A stretch of 13,119 bases of DNA, taken from positions 1-13,119 of the forward strand of contig JBGTLQ010000391.1 in the NCBI GenBank assembly GCA_041744075.1. Direction: 5' to 3'. Of this stretch, positions 6,031 to 11,852 are shown piece by piece (within the stretch, counting starts at the first letter, position 1; each line of letters begins with the position of its first letter). The position numbers and the translations under genes were made by a program. The notes below the pieces were generated by a model that searched no databases, was not told the DNA's origin, and saw only the letters and a list, made by a program, of their open reading frames with translations. The DNA comes from JAJTZA01 sp041744075 (GTDB taxonomy: Bacteria; Verrucomicrobiota; Verrucomicrobiia; Chthoniobacterales; Terrimicrobiaceae).

Positions 6031-6084
6031 ATGGAAATCACCGTTGAGGTCCCGGATTCAGCGTTTTCAATTATCAAGGAATGA
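6031..6084 (+). pseudogene. Antitoxin N-terminal stub
   Basis: ATG 6031 opens MEITVEVPDSAFSIIKE and then stops. The pattern resembles the first strand and helix of small antitoxins of the UPF0175 type (M-x-I-x-V-x-V-P-D-x-A-F-S), which continue for about 50 more residues in intact members. Here it breaks into GAATTTTAGATGA repeat-like sequence. The short match makes the family call tentative. Confidence 0.4.
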
Positions 6085-6138
6085 TGAATTTTAGATGATT
6101 GCGCCGCTTTTTGAGGGTGATCGGAGATTTGAGGATTA

Positions 6139-6258
6139 ATGATCAGGGTCGTCATTGACAGTAATGTGATTGTTGCGGCAATTCGTTCAAAAGCCGGATG
6201 GTCACACAGGTTCGCATTGATGACACCAAAGGAATTTCTGCTACATTTGGCTTCATGA
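6139..6258 (+). pseudogene. PIN-domain toxin N-terminal fragment (COG1569-like)
   Basis: ATG 6139, preceded by GAGGATTA, opens MIRVVIDSNVIVAAIRSKAG then WSHRFALM, the typical first strand and helix of the COG1569 PIN family (V-V-I-D-T-N-V-L-V-x-A-L-R-S), with the first catalytic Asp. After about 28 residues the match ends and the frame stops at 6258, giving an ATGA overlap with the next gene. The remaining roughly 100 residues with the other acidic residues are absent, so it is not a functional nuclease. Confidence 0.7.
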
Positions 6259-6500
6259 GCACCATCACAGCTGAACTACCGGAGCCGGTTCTGAAATCCA
6301 TGCAAGACTTGGCAGGGATCGAGGGCACCACCGTGGAAAAACTTGCTGCTCTGGCCATTTCCCAAGCAGTTGACGCCTGGAGTAGCCAATACCAGAATTT
6401 TTCTCAACGTGCAGCAAGTGGAAACAGGCAAAAATTTGAGGCTGCAATGAACAAAGTCCCGCCTACTCCGGCACAAGCGGACGACGAAGTAGAATCTTGA
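6255..6500 (+). CDS. Antitoxin of the type that accompanies COG1569 PIN toxins
   Basis: 81 residues from ATG 6255 (an in-frame ATG at 6198 lies inside the PIN fragment and is less likely). MSTITAELPEPVLKSMQDLA reads as a short DNA-binding strand and helix, followed by G-T-T-V-E-K-L-A-A-L-A-I-S-Q and a C-terminal toxin-binding tail F-S-Q-R-A-A-S-G-N-R-Q-K-F-E-A-A-M-N-K-V-P. I know this tail from antitoxins that precede PIN toxins of the COG1569 kind. No such toxin follows; instead a PIN stub of that family lies upstream, so the usual order is scrambled. The gene itself appears complete but orphaned. Confidence 0.7.
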   Translation: MSTITAELPEPVLKSMQDLAGIEGTTVEKLAALAISQAVDAWSSQYQNFSQRAASGNRQKFEAAMNKVPPTPAQADDEVES

Positions 6501-6518
6501 GTGCTGAGGCGAGGCTGA

Positions 6519-6712
6519 GATAACCAGGCGGCGGGGCAGCGAAGATGGGAGATCACAGGGCAGCCGGCGGATGTCGGAGGTCAGATGGCGGAGGTCGGAG
6601 ATCGAAGGTCAGACGTCGGAGATCAAACTTCAGAGGTCGGCTCACAAACCGATGAGTGCAGCTGCAAATTTGATGGGAAAAAAATCATCACAAGCGAACA
6701 AAAAATGACACG
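6519..6712 (+). repeat. Purine-rich degenerate tandem repeats with partial R4
   Basis: 6519-6540 is a partial R4 copy (ATAACCAGGCGGCGGGGCAG). From about 6540 to 6645 units of 7-10 bases such as GGAGGTCAGATGGC, GGAGGTCGGAGATCGAAGGT and CAGACGTCGGAGATC follow one another. No gene, and no clear promoter for the PIN gene at 6713, is seen. Confidence 0.7.
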
Positions 6713-7189
6713 ATGAAGCCCACAGTTTACATCGAGACAACAATTCCTTCGTTCTACCATTCGGTTCGAGTCGAACCCGATATGGTGGCATTGCGTGAAT
6801 GGACCCGATCATGGTGGAATGACGAACGACGGCATTACCATCTTTGCACGAGTGATGCAGTCTTGGACGAGCTTGAAACCGGGAATCACCCAATGAGGGA
6901 TGAGAAAATTGGCCTCATCCAGAATCTGCCATTTCTTGAGATCACCTATGCCATCGCAGAGATTGTTGCGGTGTATCATGAGCATCGTCTCATGCCCAGA
7001 GACGAGTCCGGTGATGCCCTCCATCTCGCACTAGCTTCTTTTCACAAGTGCGATTACCTTCTCACCTGGAACTGTAAACACCTCGCCAATGCCAACAAAT
7101 TTGGACATATTCGAAGAATCAATGGGCTACTTCACCTGCCCACGCCGGAACTTGTAACACCATTGGAACTCGTCCAAGAAAACCTATGA
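6713..7189 (+). CDS. PIN-domain toxin (VapC-like, E-T-x-x-P-S type)
   Basis: 158 residues of the PIN subfamily that starts V-Y-I-E8-T-T-I-P-S, with Glu in place of the usual first Asp. Further putative metal ligands are E53 (V-L-D-E-L), D101 (S-G-D-A-L-H-L-A-L-A) and the D-Y-L-L-T-W-N-C-K-H-L-A-N motif, in which Asn stands where other PIN proteins have the fourth Asp; all these variations are normal for this subfamily. Predicted metal-dependent RNase. The stop overlaps the start of the small gene at 7186 (ATGA), giving a toxin-first operon. Full length, no lesions. Confidence 0.85.
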   Translation: MKPTVYIETTIPSFYHSVRVEPDMVALREWTRSWWNDERRHYHLCTSDAVLDELETGNHPMRDEKIGLIQNLPFLEITYAIAEIVAVYHEHRLMPRDESGDALHLALASFHKCDYLLTWNCKHLANANKFGHIRRINGLLHLPTPELVTPLELVQENL

Positions 7190-7368
7190 CTGCAGCTACT
7201 GAAGAAATTGATAAAATCCGCTTTGTTCGAAGGAAAATAGCAGCGGAGTGCGGCAATGATCCCCACCGCCTTGTTGGCCGCTACGTAGCCCGTGCAGGGG
7301 ACTGTAATAAAAAGATTCCCACTCCCAGCCGGGCCTGCAAAGTGCAAGAAACTCCAGACGGGGATTGA
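7186..7368 (+). CDS. Small antitoxin candidate, downstream of PIN toxin
   Basis: 60 residues: a charged helix (EEIDKIRFVRRKIAAECGND, then P-H-R-L-V-G-R-Y) followed by an unstructured basic tail. Proteins of this form (V-E-E-I-R-x-I-R-E-x-x-A-A-x-x-x-x-D-x-H-x-L) follow PIN toxins of the subfamily at 6713 and are taken as their antitoxins. Four-base overlap with the toxin stop supports the pairing. The tail (KKIPTPSRACKVQETPDGD) may be natural or altered; there is no frameshift I can show. Confidence 0.65.
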   Translation: MTAATEEIDKIRFVRRKIAAECGNDPHRLVGRYVARAGDCNKKIPTPSRACKVQETPDGD

Positions 7369-7753
7369 TCAGCCAAGGCTAGAATTATAGAGCAATAGTT
7401 TTGCCGCCCAAGGGGCGGGGTTTGGTTTGGGGGTTTGTACCACATGCAACGCAGGGAGCTTTGCGAGCGAGGACCGGGCTTTCAAATGTAGGAACACGTG
7501 CCAGTGGGGACTGGCCGGGTCGCCTGCCGTAGGCAGCCCGAAGGGCGTAGTGCCTGGGAAAGGCAGGAGTCAAACTGGCGGATCGGGCATTGGCCGATCC
7601 AGATAAGTGTTAATAAGTGGTTAAACTAATTCCTTTAAAACTCCACCACTTGTCGCGCCGTCTCGTCTCGTCGTAGGCCAAGCGAGAGCGAAAGGCTTGG
7701 CAAAGGAGGATTGGCGGCTTGCCCATTCCCTTGTCTCGCGCGGGACGCGAAAC
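7369..7753. repeat. Gene-free stretch with hairpin repeats R6 and R5
   Basis: No gene recognised in 385 bases. 7522-7573 is rich in hairpins (CGCCTGCCGTAGGCAGCCCG, AAGGGCGTAGTGCCTGGGAA, AGGCAGGAGTCAA) and resembles 1440-1484; on the minus strand both would begin MTPA-x-P-x-x-x-A-L-R, which is a property of the repeat, not a protein. 7612-7651 is R5, AATAAGTGGTTAAACTAATT then CCTTTAAAACTCCACCACTT, whose ends AAGTGG/CCACTT are inverted; a second copy is at 12983-13021. Confidence 0.6.
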
Positions 7754-7939
7754 CTACTTTAGATTGTCATGCGGCTCTGTCATAAAAACACCATGAGAAT
7801 ATTCGTACTGGTCCGCAACGTTTGTGGCTTGTGCGTTTTTCAGCCACTCATCCCACCAAGCCAGCAATTGCGCGTCGGTTAGATTTGCCAAATCCAAATC
7901 TTCTTCGCTGAGAAATTCTTCACGGAGATGTGATTTCAT
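7754..7939 (-). CDS. Small acidic protein paired with the NTase-like gene
   Basis: 61 residues from ATG 7939: MKSHLREEFLSEEDLDLANL, TDAQLLAWWDEWLKNAQATN, then Y-E-Y-S-H-G-V-F near the end. Strongly acidic in its first half, with no signal peptide or membrane segment. Its start lies 20 bases inside the 3' end of the upstream gene, so the two are translationally coupled. The frame is open much further upstream, but that part only reads through the overlapping gene. I do not know a named family for it. In size and position it resembles an antitoxin or a regulatory subunit; that is inference. Confidence 0.65.
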   Translation of the reverse strand: MKSHLREEFLSEEDLDLANLTDAQLLAWWDEWLKNAQATNVADQYEYSHGVFMTEPHDNLK

Positions 7940-8720
7940 GGGGATTGAATGGAAGCAGCCTCTCGGCCTCGGAGACGAGAAGATCATGGATCTCAAGCAA
8001 TGGCAAATCGGGGATTGAGTTTGCAAACGAGGGCCATCGCGAGGCCCATTTTTTGGCCGCCAATTCATAGCTTTCCAATCGGGCTTCGTTGAGGCGCATA
8101 AGTTTCCGTCTTTCTGCATCCAGAGCCGTCTCCAATGCTTCACGACCGTGGGTGGCGCTTGCAAGTAATGGTCGTTTTTTTACGGCCTCTTGCCATTCCA
8201 AGGGGTGTGTTTTCATCAGCTCCAGTAAATCTCTGGCACTTCGCGAGTAGAAGAGTTGCATGCTGACATCTGGCATCTTTCTTGCCAATTCTCCAATGAT
8301 TGCAAAATCCTTTTCCCGATTGGTTTTCTTCATTTCGGCGAGCTCAACCAAGCCGATATAAGGGTGCGTTTGGCCTTCCTGGCTCGTCCAGAGTTTTTGT
8401 ATTGTCTCGTGAGACAGCCGGGGAGGTCGGGTGAAAAAATCGGTGCGAACGCGCAAACCACCCTGCGAAAACTCAAAATGCGAGCTCCATCCGTGGCGCA
8501 ACCAACGCAAATCGAGCGGCGCACCGAAGCGATAATGAGCACCATGCGATTGAAGAATTTTCAGCACATGGTTTAGGGACTCTTCATCTTCCCGGAGAAT
8601 CCAGTCTCCATCTTTGCTTGTGATCGCCAGCCGGTGAAGGACCACGGCTTGCCCAGAGGCAATAACCGTCCTGAGTTTTCCGCGATTAAATTCCTCGGTT
8701 AATCGAAGGTAAACGCTCAT
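7920..8720 (-). CDS. Nucleotidyltransferase-like protein of unnamed family
   Basis: 266 residues. An N-terminal S22-G-Q-A-V-V-L-H-R-L-A-I-T-S-K-D37-G-D39 looks like the G-G-x-A-x-x-L-H-G-x-x-R-x-T-x-D-x-D signature of AbiEii/DUF1814-type nucleotidyltransferases in degenerate form; V-R-T-D94-F-F-T-R-P-P could supply the third carboxylate. Then follows L-V-E-L-A-E-M-K-K-T-N-R-E-K-D-F-A-I-I-G-E-L-A-R (about 125-147), close to the L-x-x-x-K-x-x-R-x-K-D-x-x-D helix of those enzymes. The rest is helical, with an E-A-L-E-T-A-L-D-A-E-R-R-K-L-M-R coiled stretch. No function is known to me. The gene forms an operon with the small acidic protein at 7754-7939. Context (TA island) and fold suggest an NTase-based TA or defence module; this is inference. 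Confidence 0.7.
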   Translation of the reverse strand: MSVYLRLTEEFNRGKLRTVIASGQAVVLHRLAITSKDGDWILREDEESLNHVLKILQSHGAHYRFGAPLDLRWLRHGWSSHFEFSQGGLRVRTDFFTRPPRLSHETIQKLWTSQEGQTHPYIGLVELAEMKKTNREKDFAIIGELARKMPDVSMQLFYSRSARDLLELMKTHPLEWQEAVKKRPLLASATHGREALETALDAERRKLMRLNEARLESYELAAKKWASRWPSFANSIPDLPLLEIHDLLVSEAERLLPFNPHEITSP

Positions 8721-8795
8721 GAAATCAGTTCTACAGCTGTTATAATGACATTCAAGAGCTCATTTACCGCAGGCGATGAAGATGGTGGCGGGTAG

Positions 8796-8911
8796 CGGGT
8801 TATGGGTGGACTCTGGTTTTGGATGTTTTTTAATTCATAATCCACGTGTCTCGCCGGAGGGCCTGGCGCAGGCGGATCATTCAGAATTCAGAATTTCATC
8901 AAGTCGCGGGT
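8796..8911 (+). repeat. Repeat R3, copy b, carrying a GC-rich insert
   Basis: Matches 5897-5982 from CGGGTTATGGGTGGACTCTG to CAGAATTTCATCAAGTCGCG, except that 32 bases (8846-8877) sit between AATCCAC and CATTCA. The insert with its flanks is the reverse complement of 2221-2260. No gene lies in 8721-8935. Confidence 0.8.
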
Positions 8912-8935
8912 GACGGGTGGAGACTGGGAGATCCC

Positions 8936-9394
8936 CTATTTTGTAGAAAGCTTCCCGACAGGCACGACTTTAAGGCCACACATTCTGGCTGCCGCAATCT
9001 GACGCCTGTCTGTTGAAATAAATTCATCTGCCATGAGAAGTTTTGCAGCGGCCACGTGCATGAGGTCCAAAGTGCGGCAGCCAGTTTTGGCCGTGACAAT
9101 TGGTGCCAACGAAAGGGATTCCGCGGCAATTTTATCCAGAGATAAATCCACCCTTTTAAATCGACCCTGCCTCACAAGGTTGACAACAAGATTTCGAGAT
9201 CCTGAAAGCTGATTCTGTGTGATATCCTGCCTGAAACGCAGGGCCAGCAGAGCATTCTCCATCTCCAGCTCCACCAATCGGGTGAACGGTACGGCCACGT
9301 TTCGTTTCTGCACAAAATCCAAAACCCAGGCGCTCAGAGGCTCCGAGACGACCAGCTTTATTGCCACCCCCGTGTCGAAATATGGACCACTCAC
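8936..9394 (-). CDS. VapC-type PIN toxin
   Basis: 152 residues with the PIN acidic residues: D7 in P-Y-F-D-T-G, E42 in R-L-V-E-L-E, D110 in R-T-L-D-L-M-H-V-A-A-A and D129 in I-S-T-D-R-R-Q. A metal-dependent endoribonuclease is expected, targeting tRNA, rRNA or mRNA in studied relatives; the target here cannot be predicted. It overlaps the stop of the Phd-type antitoxin by four bases (9391-9394). Full length and free of lesions, so this pair is probably active. Confidence 0.9.
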   Translation of the reverse strand: MSGPYFDTGVAIKLVVSEPLSAWVLDFVQKRNVAVPFTRLVELEMENALLALRFRQDITQNQLSGSRNLVVNLVRQGRFKRVDLSLDKIAAESLSLAPIVTAKTGCRTLDLMHVAAAKLLMADEFISTDRRQIAAARMCGLKVVPVGKLSTK

Positions 9395-9642
9395 CTGTCC
9401 CCCCGAACATCACTCATGACGGAATCCACGGATCGAATTGTATTTTTACCCCAAAGATCTGCCATCGATTTGCCGTGATCTGACCAGTCGACTGGAGGGG
9501 CTTCCCCGTGGGTTTCATTGGCAGGAACAAGCCGGGCGACAGGAGCCTTGCGTCTCCGAATTTCCACAGAATGCCCGGCTTCCACATCCTTAAGGACTCT
9601 GGATAGGTTGTGCTGAGCCTCATGGATTGTGATGGAAATCAT
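9391..9642 (-). CDS. Phd/YefM-type antitoxin (VapB role)
   Basis: 83 residues from ATG 9642: MISITIHEAQHNLSRVLKDV, E-A-G-H-S-V-E-I-R-R-R-K-A-P-V-A-R-L-V-P, the Phd/YefM DNA-binding fold, with a C-terminal tail (DWSDHGKSMADLWGK) that would thread into the toxin. A further ATG seven codons upstream adds MCCILCV, which is not family-like, so 9642 is preferred. First gene of the operon; the pair overlaps by four bases. A palindrome at 9663-9679 overlapping a TTGACA box suggests autorepression, the usual mode for Phd-type antitoxins. Confidence 0.88.
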   Translation of the reverse strand: MISITIHEAQHNLSRVLKDVEAGHSVEIRRRKAPVARLVPANETHGEAPPVDWSDHGKSMADLWGKNTIRSVDSVMSDVRGDR

Positions 9643-9662
9643 GACGCACAAAATGCAGCACA

Positions 9663-9679
9663 ATTGTCAGACTGTCAAT
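9663..9679 (-). promoter_or_regulatory. Palindromic operator/-35 candidate of phd-vapC (9642 operon)
   Basis: On the minus strand ATTGACAGTCTGACAAT is a 17-base palindrome apart from the centre and one symmetric pair. It contains a perfect TTGACA -35 box; 17 bases further a weak CATTTT could be the -10. It ends 21 bases before ATG 9642. A likely site for Phd-type autoregulation. Confidence 0.5.
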
Positions 9680-9710
9680 GTTGGATTCGGGGAGGCGCTA
9701 GCGAAGCGAA

Positions 9711-9730
9711 GATCGAAGATGGGAGATGGG
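9711..9730 (+). repeat. Perfect 20-base repeat, second copy at 11767-11786
   Basis: GATCGAAGATGGGAGATGGG occurs identically at both places, each time following GCGAAG or a similar sequence at the end of a repeat unit. Confidence 0.8.
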
Positions 9731-9737
9731 CGCCCAG

Positions 9738-10145
9738 TTATGAGATTCCTATTTTTTCTCGTATCAACGTCTCGGCTTCGGAAAAGATCTGGCCTGCGAA
9801 TTTAAGCGATTTTTCGGCATCGGATTTCGTGGGTTGTTCTAGCTCTCCTGGATACCGAAATTCCGTGGCCATGGGAGTTAAAAACTCGGCTGCCTGCATA
9901 AACTGACTGAAATCCAGTGATGGCAGTAGAAGTTCGACAAGTCGGACAAGATCATGATTTTTTGGTGGGGTAACTCCCGAAAGGCAAAGGAGGGCTTTTA
10001 TGGATTTCTCAGCAGCTTGCTGACAATGGTAAACCGCACCAGCATGAAAGGTTTCTCCAGATTTCAGGCCAAGCTCTGCGTATGCCAGATCGTTTGCCGC
10101 TTTTCGATACCACCGCCGAACGATTTCCTTACGCTCTGGATTCAT
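9738..10145 (-). CDS. HEPN-domain protein (toxin half of second NTase/HEPN pair)
   Basis: 135 residues. A-A-N-D-L-A-Y-A-E-L-G-L, A-V-Y-H-C-Q-Q-A-A-E-K-S-I-K-A-L-L-C, K-N-H-D-L-V-R-L-V-E-L-L and F-R-Y-P-G-E are the successive landmarks of the PF05168 HEPN domain. As in many members of this branch no strict Rx4-6H motif is evident; the R-Y-P motif is present (A-T-E-F-R-Y-P). Its start lies 17 bases inside the 3' end of the NTase gene. Complete, and distinct in sequence from the HEPN protein at 4977. Confidence 0.85.
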   Translation of the reverse strand: MNPERKEIVRRWYRKAANDLAYAELGLKSGETFHAGAVYHCQQAAEKSIKALLCLSGVTPPKNHDLVRLVELLLPSLDFSQFMQAAEFLTPMATEFRYPGELEQPTKSDAEKSLKFAGQIFSEAETLIREKIGIS

Positions 10146-10491
10146 GAATGAGTTTCCCCTCCTTGACCACTGCGTTTGCCAAGGAAACCCCTGATCGAAG
10201 CTGCCTGTTCCACTCTTCCGAAGTCAGCACAATGATATCAAAAGAGGCATTTAATCCGCGAAGGAGGTGTCGGGCCTGTTGGGAACGGCGATAGGCCGGC
10301 TCGTCAGAGAGGGGCACCACTGTCAAAAGGTCATAGTCGCTATCTGCTTCGGAGTTTTGTCGTGCACGCGATCCAAAAAGATAGATTCGCAGCGGGTTAA
10401 GACCTGCTGCCAAGCGTTGGACAACTTCATCGAGAAGGCCAGGAGCAGAATCATTTTTTATGTTTTCTGCGGGTGCATCACTAGAAATCAT
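10129..10491 (-). CDS. MNT-type nucleotidyltransferase (antitoxin half of second NTase/HEPN pair)
   Basis: 120 residues from ATG 10491. GSx10DxD is intact in I-Y-L-F-G-S-R-A-R-Q-N-S-E-A-D-S-D-Y-D-L, and F-D-I-I-V-L-T gives the third Asp. The frame stays open 438 bases further upstream, through repeat R4 and a phosphoribosyltransferase scrap, which could mislead a gene caller into a 266-residue product; the homology to NTases begins near 10440 and ATG 10491 gives normal length. No good ribosome binding site is visible. Overlaps the HEPN gene by 17 bases. Confidence 0.83.
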   Translation of the reverse strand: MISSDAPAENIKNDSAPGLLDEVVQRLAAGLNPLRIYLFGSRARQNSEADSDYDLLTVVPLSDEPAYRRSQQARHLLRGLNASFDIIVLTSEEWNRQLRSGVSLANAVVKEGKLIHESRA

Positions 10492-10504
10492 GGGAGGAGT
10501 TTTA

Positions 10505-10530
10505 CGCTTTGCCGAAGATAGAGGCAAACA
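10505..10530. promoter_or_regulatory. Inverted repeat upstream of NTase/HEPN operon
   Basis: CTTTGCCGAAGATAGAGGCA then AAC: TTTGCC and GGCAAA are inverted with a 9-base spacer, about 15 bases before ATG 10491. Position suits an operator; the short arms make this tentative. Confidence 0.3.
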
Positions 10531-10614
10531 TGAAAGACGAATGCTTTCGGCTGCGGAACAGAATTTAAAGGATGGTTTTTTTAACCACTGATCTGCAGGC
10601 ATGTTGTCATGCAT

Positions 10615-10662
10615 CCGGGCAATTGCCGGGCAAAAAGATGAAACAACCAGGCGGCGAGGGCA
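10615..10662 (+). repeat. Dispersed repeat R4, copy b
   Basis: CCGGGCAATTGCCGGGCAAA to GGCGGCGAGGGCAA; matches 1373-1421 with few changes. The core CCGGGCAATTGCCGG is itself palindromic. Confidence 0.75.
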
Positions 10663-10668
10663 AGACTG

Positions 10669-10872
10669 CCCGCCGATCACAAGCCCTCCGCTGTGAAGCA
10701 AGAAGCCCCTTAGGTTTGCCAGCGTGCCTCCTTGGCCCACAAAGTCATCAACCAGCACGAAGCAGGTGCCGACATCAACGTCGCCATCAAACTCCGCCTG
10801 CCTCGACAGCCTTCCAAACCCATCCGCCCCGTTATGACCAACAACATTGGTTTGAACCACCGAGGCTTCGAC
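10669..10872 (-). pseudogene. Phosphoribosyltransferase-like fragment
   Basis: Minus-strand codons read VVQTNVVGHNGADGFGRLSR, Q-A-E-F-D-G-D-V-D-V-G, then F-V-L-V-D-D-F-V-G-Q-G-G-T-L-A-N-L-R-G-F. The last part is the PRPP-binding loop of type I phosphoribosyltransferases (hydrophobic strand, DD, then G-x-x-T). About 65 codons remain; there is no start, and the piece is joined at one end to MntA remnant sequence (10873) and at the other to repeat R4. I recognise the family but cannot name its substrate. Confidence 0.65.
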
Positions 10873-10874
10873 TT

Positions 10875-11114
10875 GCCGACAAGATTGCCGAGGCCATGGG
10901 AAGAAGTGTGGATTTGATTGACCTCTCAATCACAAACGGCACCCTCCTTCGACACATTCTTCACACAGGCATTGTCGTTTTTAACAAGGAGGAGGGCCTC
11001 CTGGGAGCGATTTCCGAGAAACTCCTAGCTTGGCAAGAGGACTTTGAGCCCCTGCTGAACCGTATTTTGCACACGCGCTTGCAACGCTTCATTGCTCCCG
11101 CCCATGCGCCGTGA
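10875..11114 (+). pseudogene. MntA-type nucleotidyltransferase remnant, C-terminal half
   Basis: Starting at GCCGACAAGATTGC, 79 codons match the C-terminal part of the gene at 1574-1990 (69 of 79 residues the same by eye). The N-terminal half with the GSx10DxD catalytic motif is missing and replaced by antisense phosphoribosyltransferase sequence. An open frame runs through from 10572, but its first two thirds are antisense translation and not a protein. Inactive as a nucleotidyltransferase. Confidence 0.8.
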
Positions 11115-11246
11115 TATTCCGTTCATGCTTACGAGAATGTGGACTGGGAAAGGGTGTTTGAGATCATTCACACAAGGCTTATCGACTTTCGGAAGTTTGC
11201 TGATTCGGTGCTTTCCTATATGAATTCGTGCTCATCAGATCATTGA
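11110..11246 (+). pseudogene. HepT (HEPN/DUF86) toxin remnant, second copy
   Basis: After the MntA-fragment stop, 43 in-frame codons read YSVHAYENVDWERVFEIIHT, R-L-I-D-F-R-K-F-A-D-S-V-L-S-Y-M-N-S and stop, the same length and frame relation as at 1986-2122. The R-D-I half of Rx4HxY (CGTGATATT) is again one base out of frame with V-H-A-Y. The toxin's first three quarters are missing. Confidence 0.75.
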
Positions 11247-11488
11247 TCGGTTTGATTATCCAACCCCGCTGCAATGATGACAGCGTCAGGAAGCAACAGA
11301 GCTGCATACCGAAGAGCCTAGCGCACATCCTCGTCATCGATTTCTGGAAACTCTACCAATCTCTCAGAGCGGTCAGGATAAATGGCGGCAATTTCGACAA
11401 CCCTCCGCACCGTTAGCCTGGACCCGCGAAGGCATGGCTGTCCATTCATGCGGCTGGGATCACACTCAATTCGTTCCAACGAATCCAT
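11240..11488 (-). pseudogene. DUF433 antitoxin with premature TAG
   Basis: ATG 11488 opens MDSLERIECDPSRMNGQPCL, R-G-S-R-L-T-V-R-R-V-V-E-I, later F-P-E-I-D-D-E-D-V-R, then a TAG at 11318-11320. Past it the same frame continues A-L-R-Y-A-A-L-L-L-P-D to a stop at 11240. Family members have Q-A-L-R-Y-A-A at this point, so a single CAG to TAG change explains the stop. The helix that follows is the conserved end of the domain, so the 56-residue product is probably unstable. No DUF5615 partner follows; a HepT remnant on the other strand occupies its place. Confidence 0.75.
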
Positions 11489-11518
11489 GAACAGACTCTG
11501 CTTCGGCGCTCTCACAAG

Positions 11519-11638
11519 TCAATTCCCCATGTTTGCGCTTTGTGGTCGACATTGCCTCCCCAATAACAAGCCCTTCACCGAATGAAACGGCAGCCCACAA
11601 TAATGCTTCATCCGCACAAAACGCTCTTCGGCCAAGGT
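11519..11638 (-). pseudogene. Carbamoyltransferase scrap, second copy
   Basis: Minus-strand codons at 11638-11576 read TLAEERFVRMKHYCGLPFHS-V, nearly the same as the carbamoyltransferase fragment at 4142-4290 (AEERFVKLKHYCGLPFQSV). The frame stays open to 11519 with unrelated residues. As at the first copy, a DUF433 gene lies directly downstream. Confidence 0.6.
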
Positions 11639-11640
11639 AG

Positions 11641-11830
11641 GGATTTTAAATTTTCCGCCGCCGCCAAGGCTATGGTGGACACGTGGATTTTGGAGGGGGG
11701 GGCCGAAGGGGGAAGATGGATGGAAATTTTGAATTTTAAATGAGGGGCAGCCTTGCGAAGTTAGGAGATCGAAGATGGGAGATGGGACGTGTCGCTCCGA
11801 CGCTCGAAACGAACGAAGGGGGAGGTGGGC
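11641..11830 (+). repeat. Repeat region with hairpin, CACGTG motif and GATCGAAGATGGG unit
   Basis: CCGCCGCCAAGGCTATGGTG followed by GACACGTGGATTTTGGA (11655-11693) is a variant of the hairpin-plus-GACACGTG unit at 2226-2268. Then a GAATTTTGAATTTTAAATGA stretch, GCAGCCTTGCGAAG, and the 20-base repeat at 11767-11786. No gene seen. Confidence 0.6.
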
Positions 11831-11852
11831 TGGCCAGATAAAATTCGGGTTG

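Noticed and set aside
6540..6645. CRISPR array
   Set aside because: The units are too short (7-10 bases), drift strongly and have no unique spacers.
7385..7573. 62-residue minus-strand frame beginning MTPAFPRHYALR
   Set aside because: The same start appears at 1484 because both lie in repeat R6; the frames diverge straight after and have no family features.
10572..10874. N-terminal part of a 180-residue plus-strand frame ending in the MntA fragment
   Set aside because: It is the antisense of the phosphoribosyltransferase scrap and of repeat R4, with Pro/Arg/His-rich composition and no family match.
10492..10929. N-terminal extension of the NTase at 10129-10491
   Set aside because: It reads through repeat sequence and the phosphoribosyltransferase fragment; the NTase family starts near 10440-10491, so the extension is a chance open frame.
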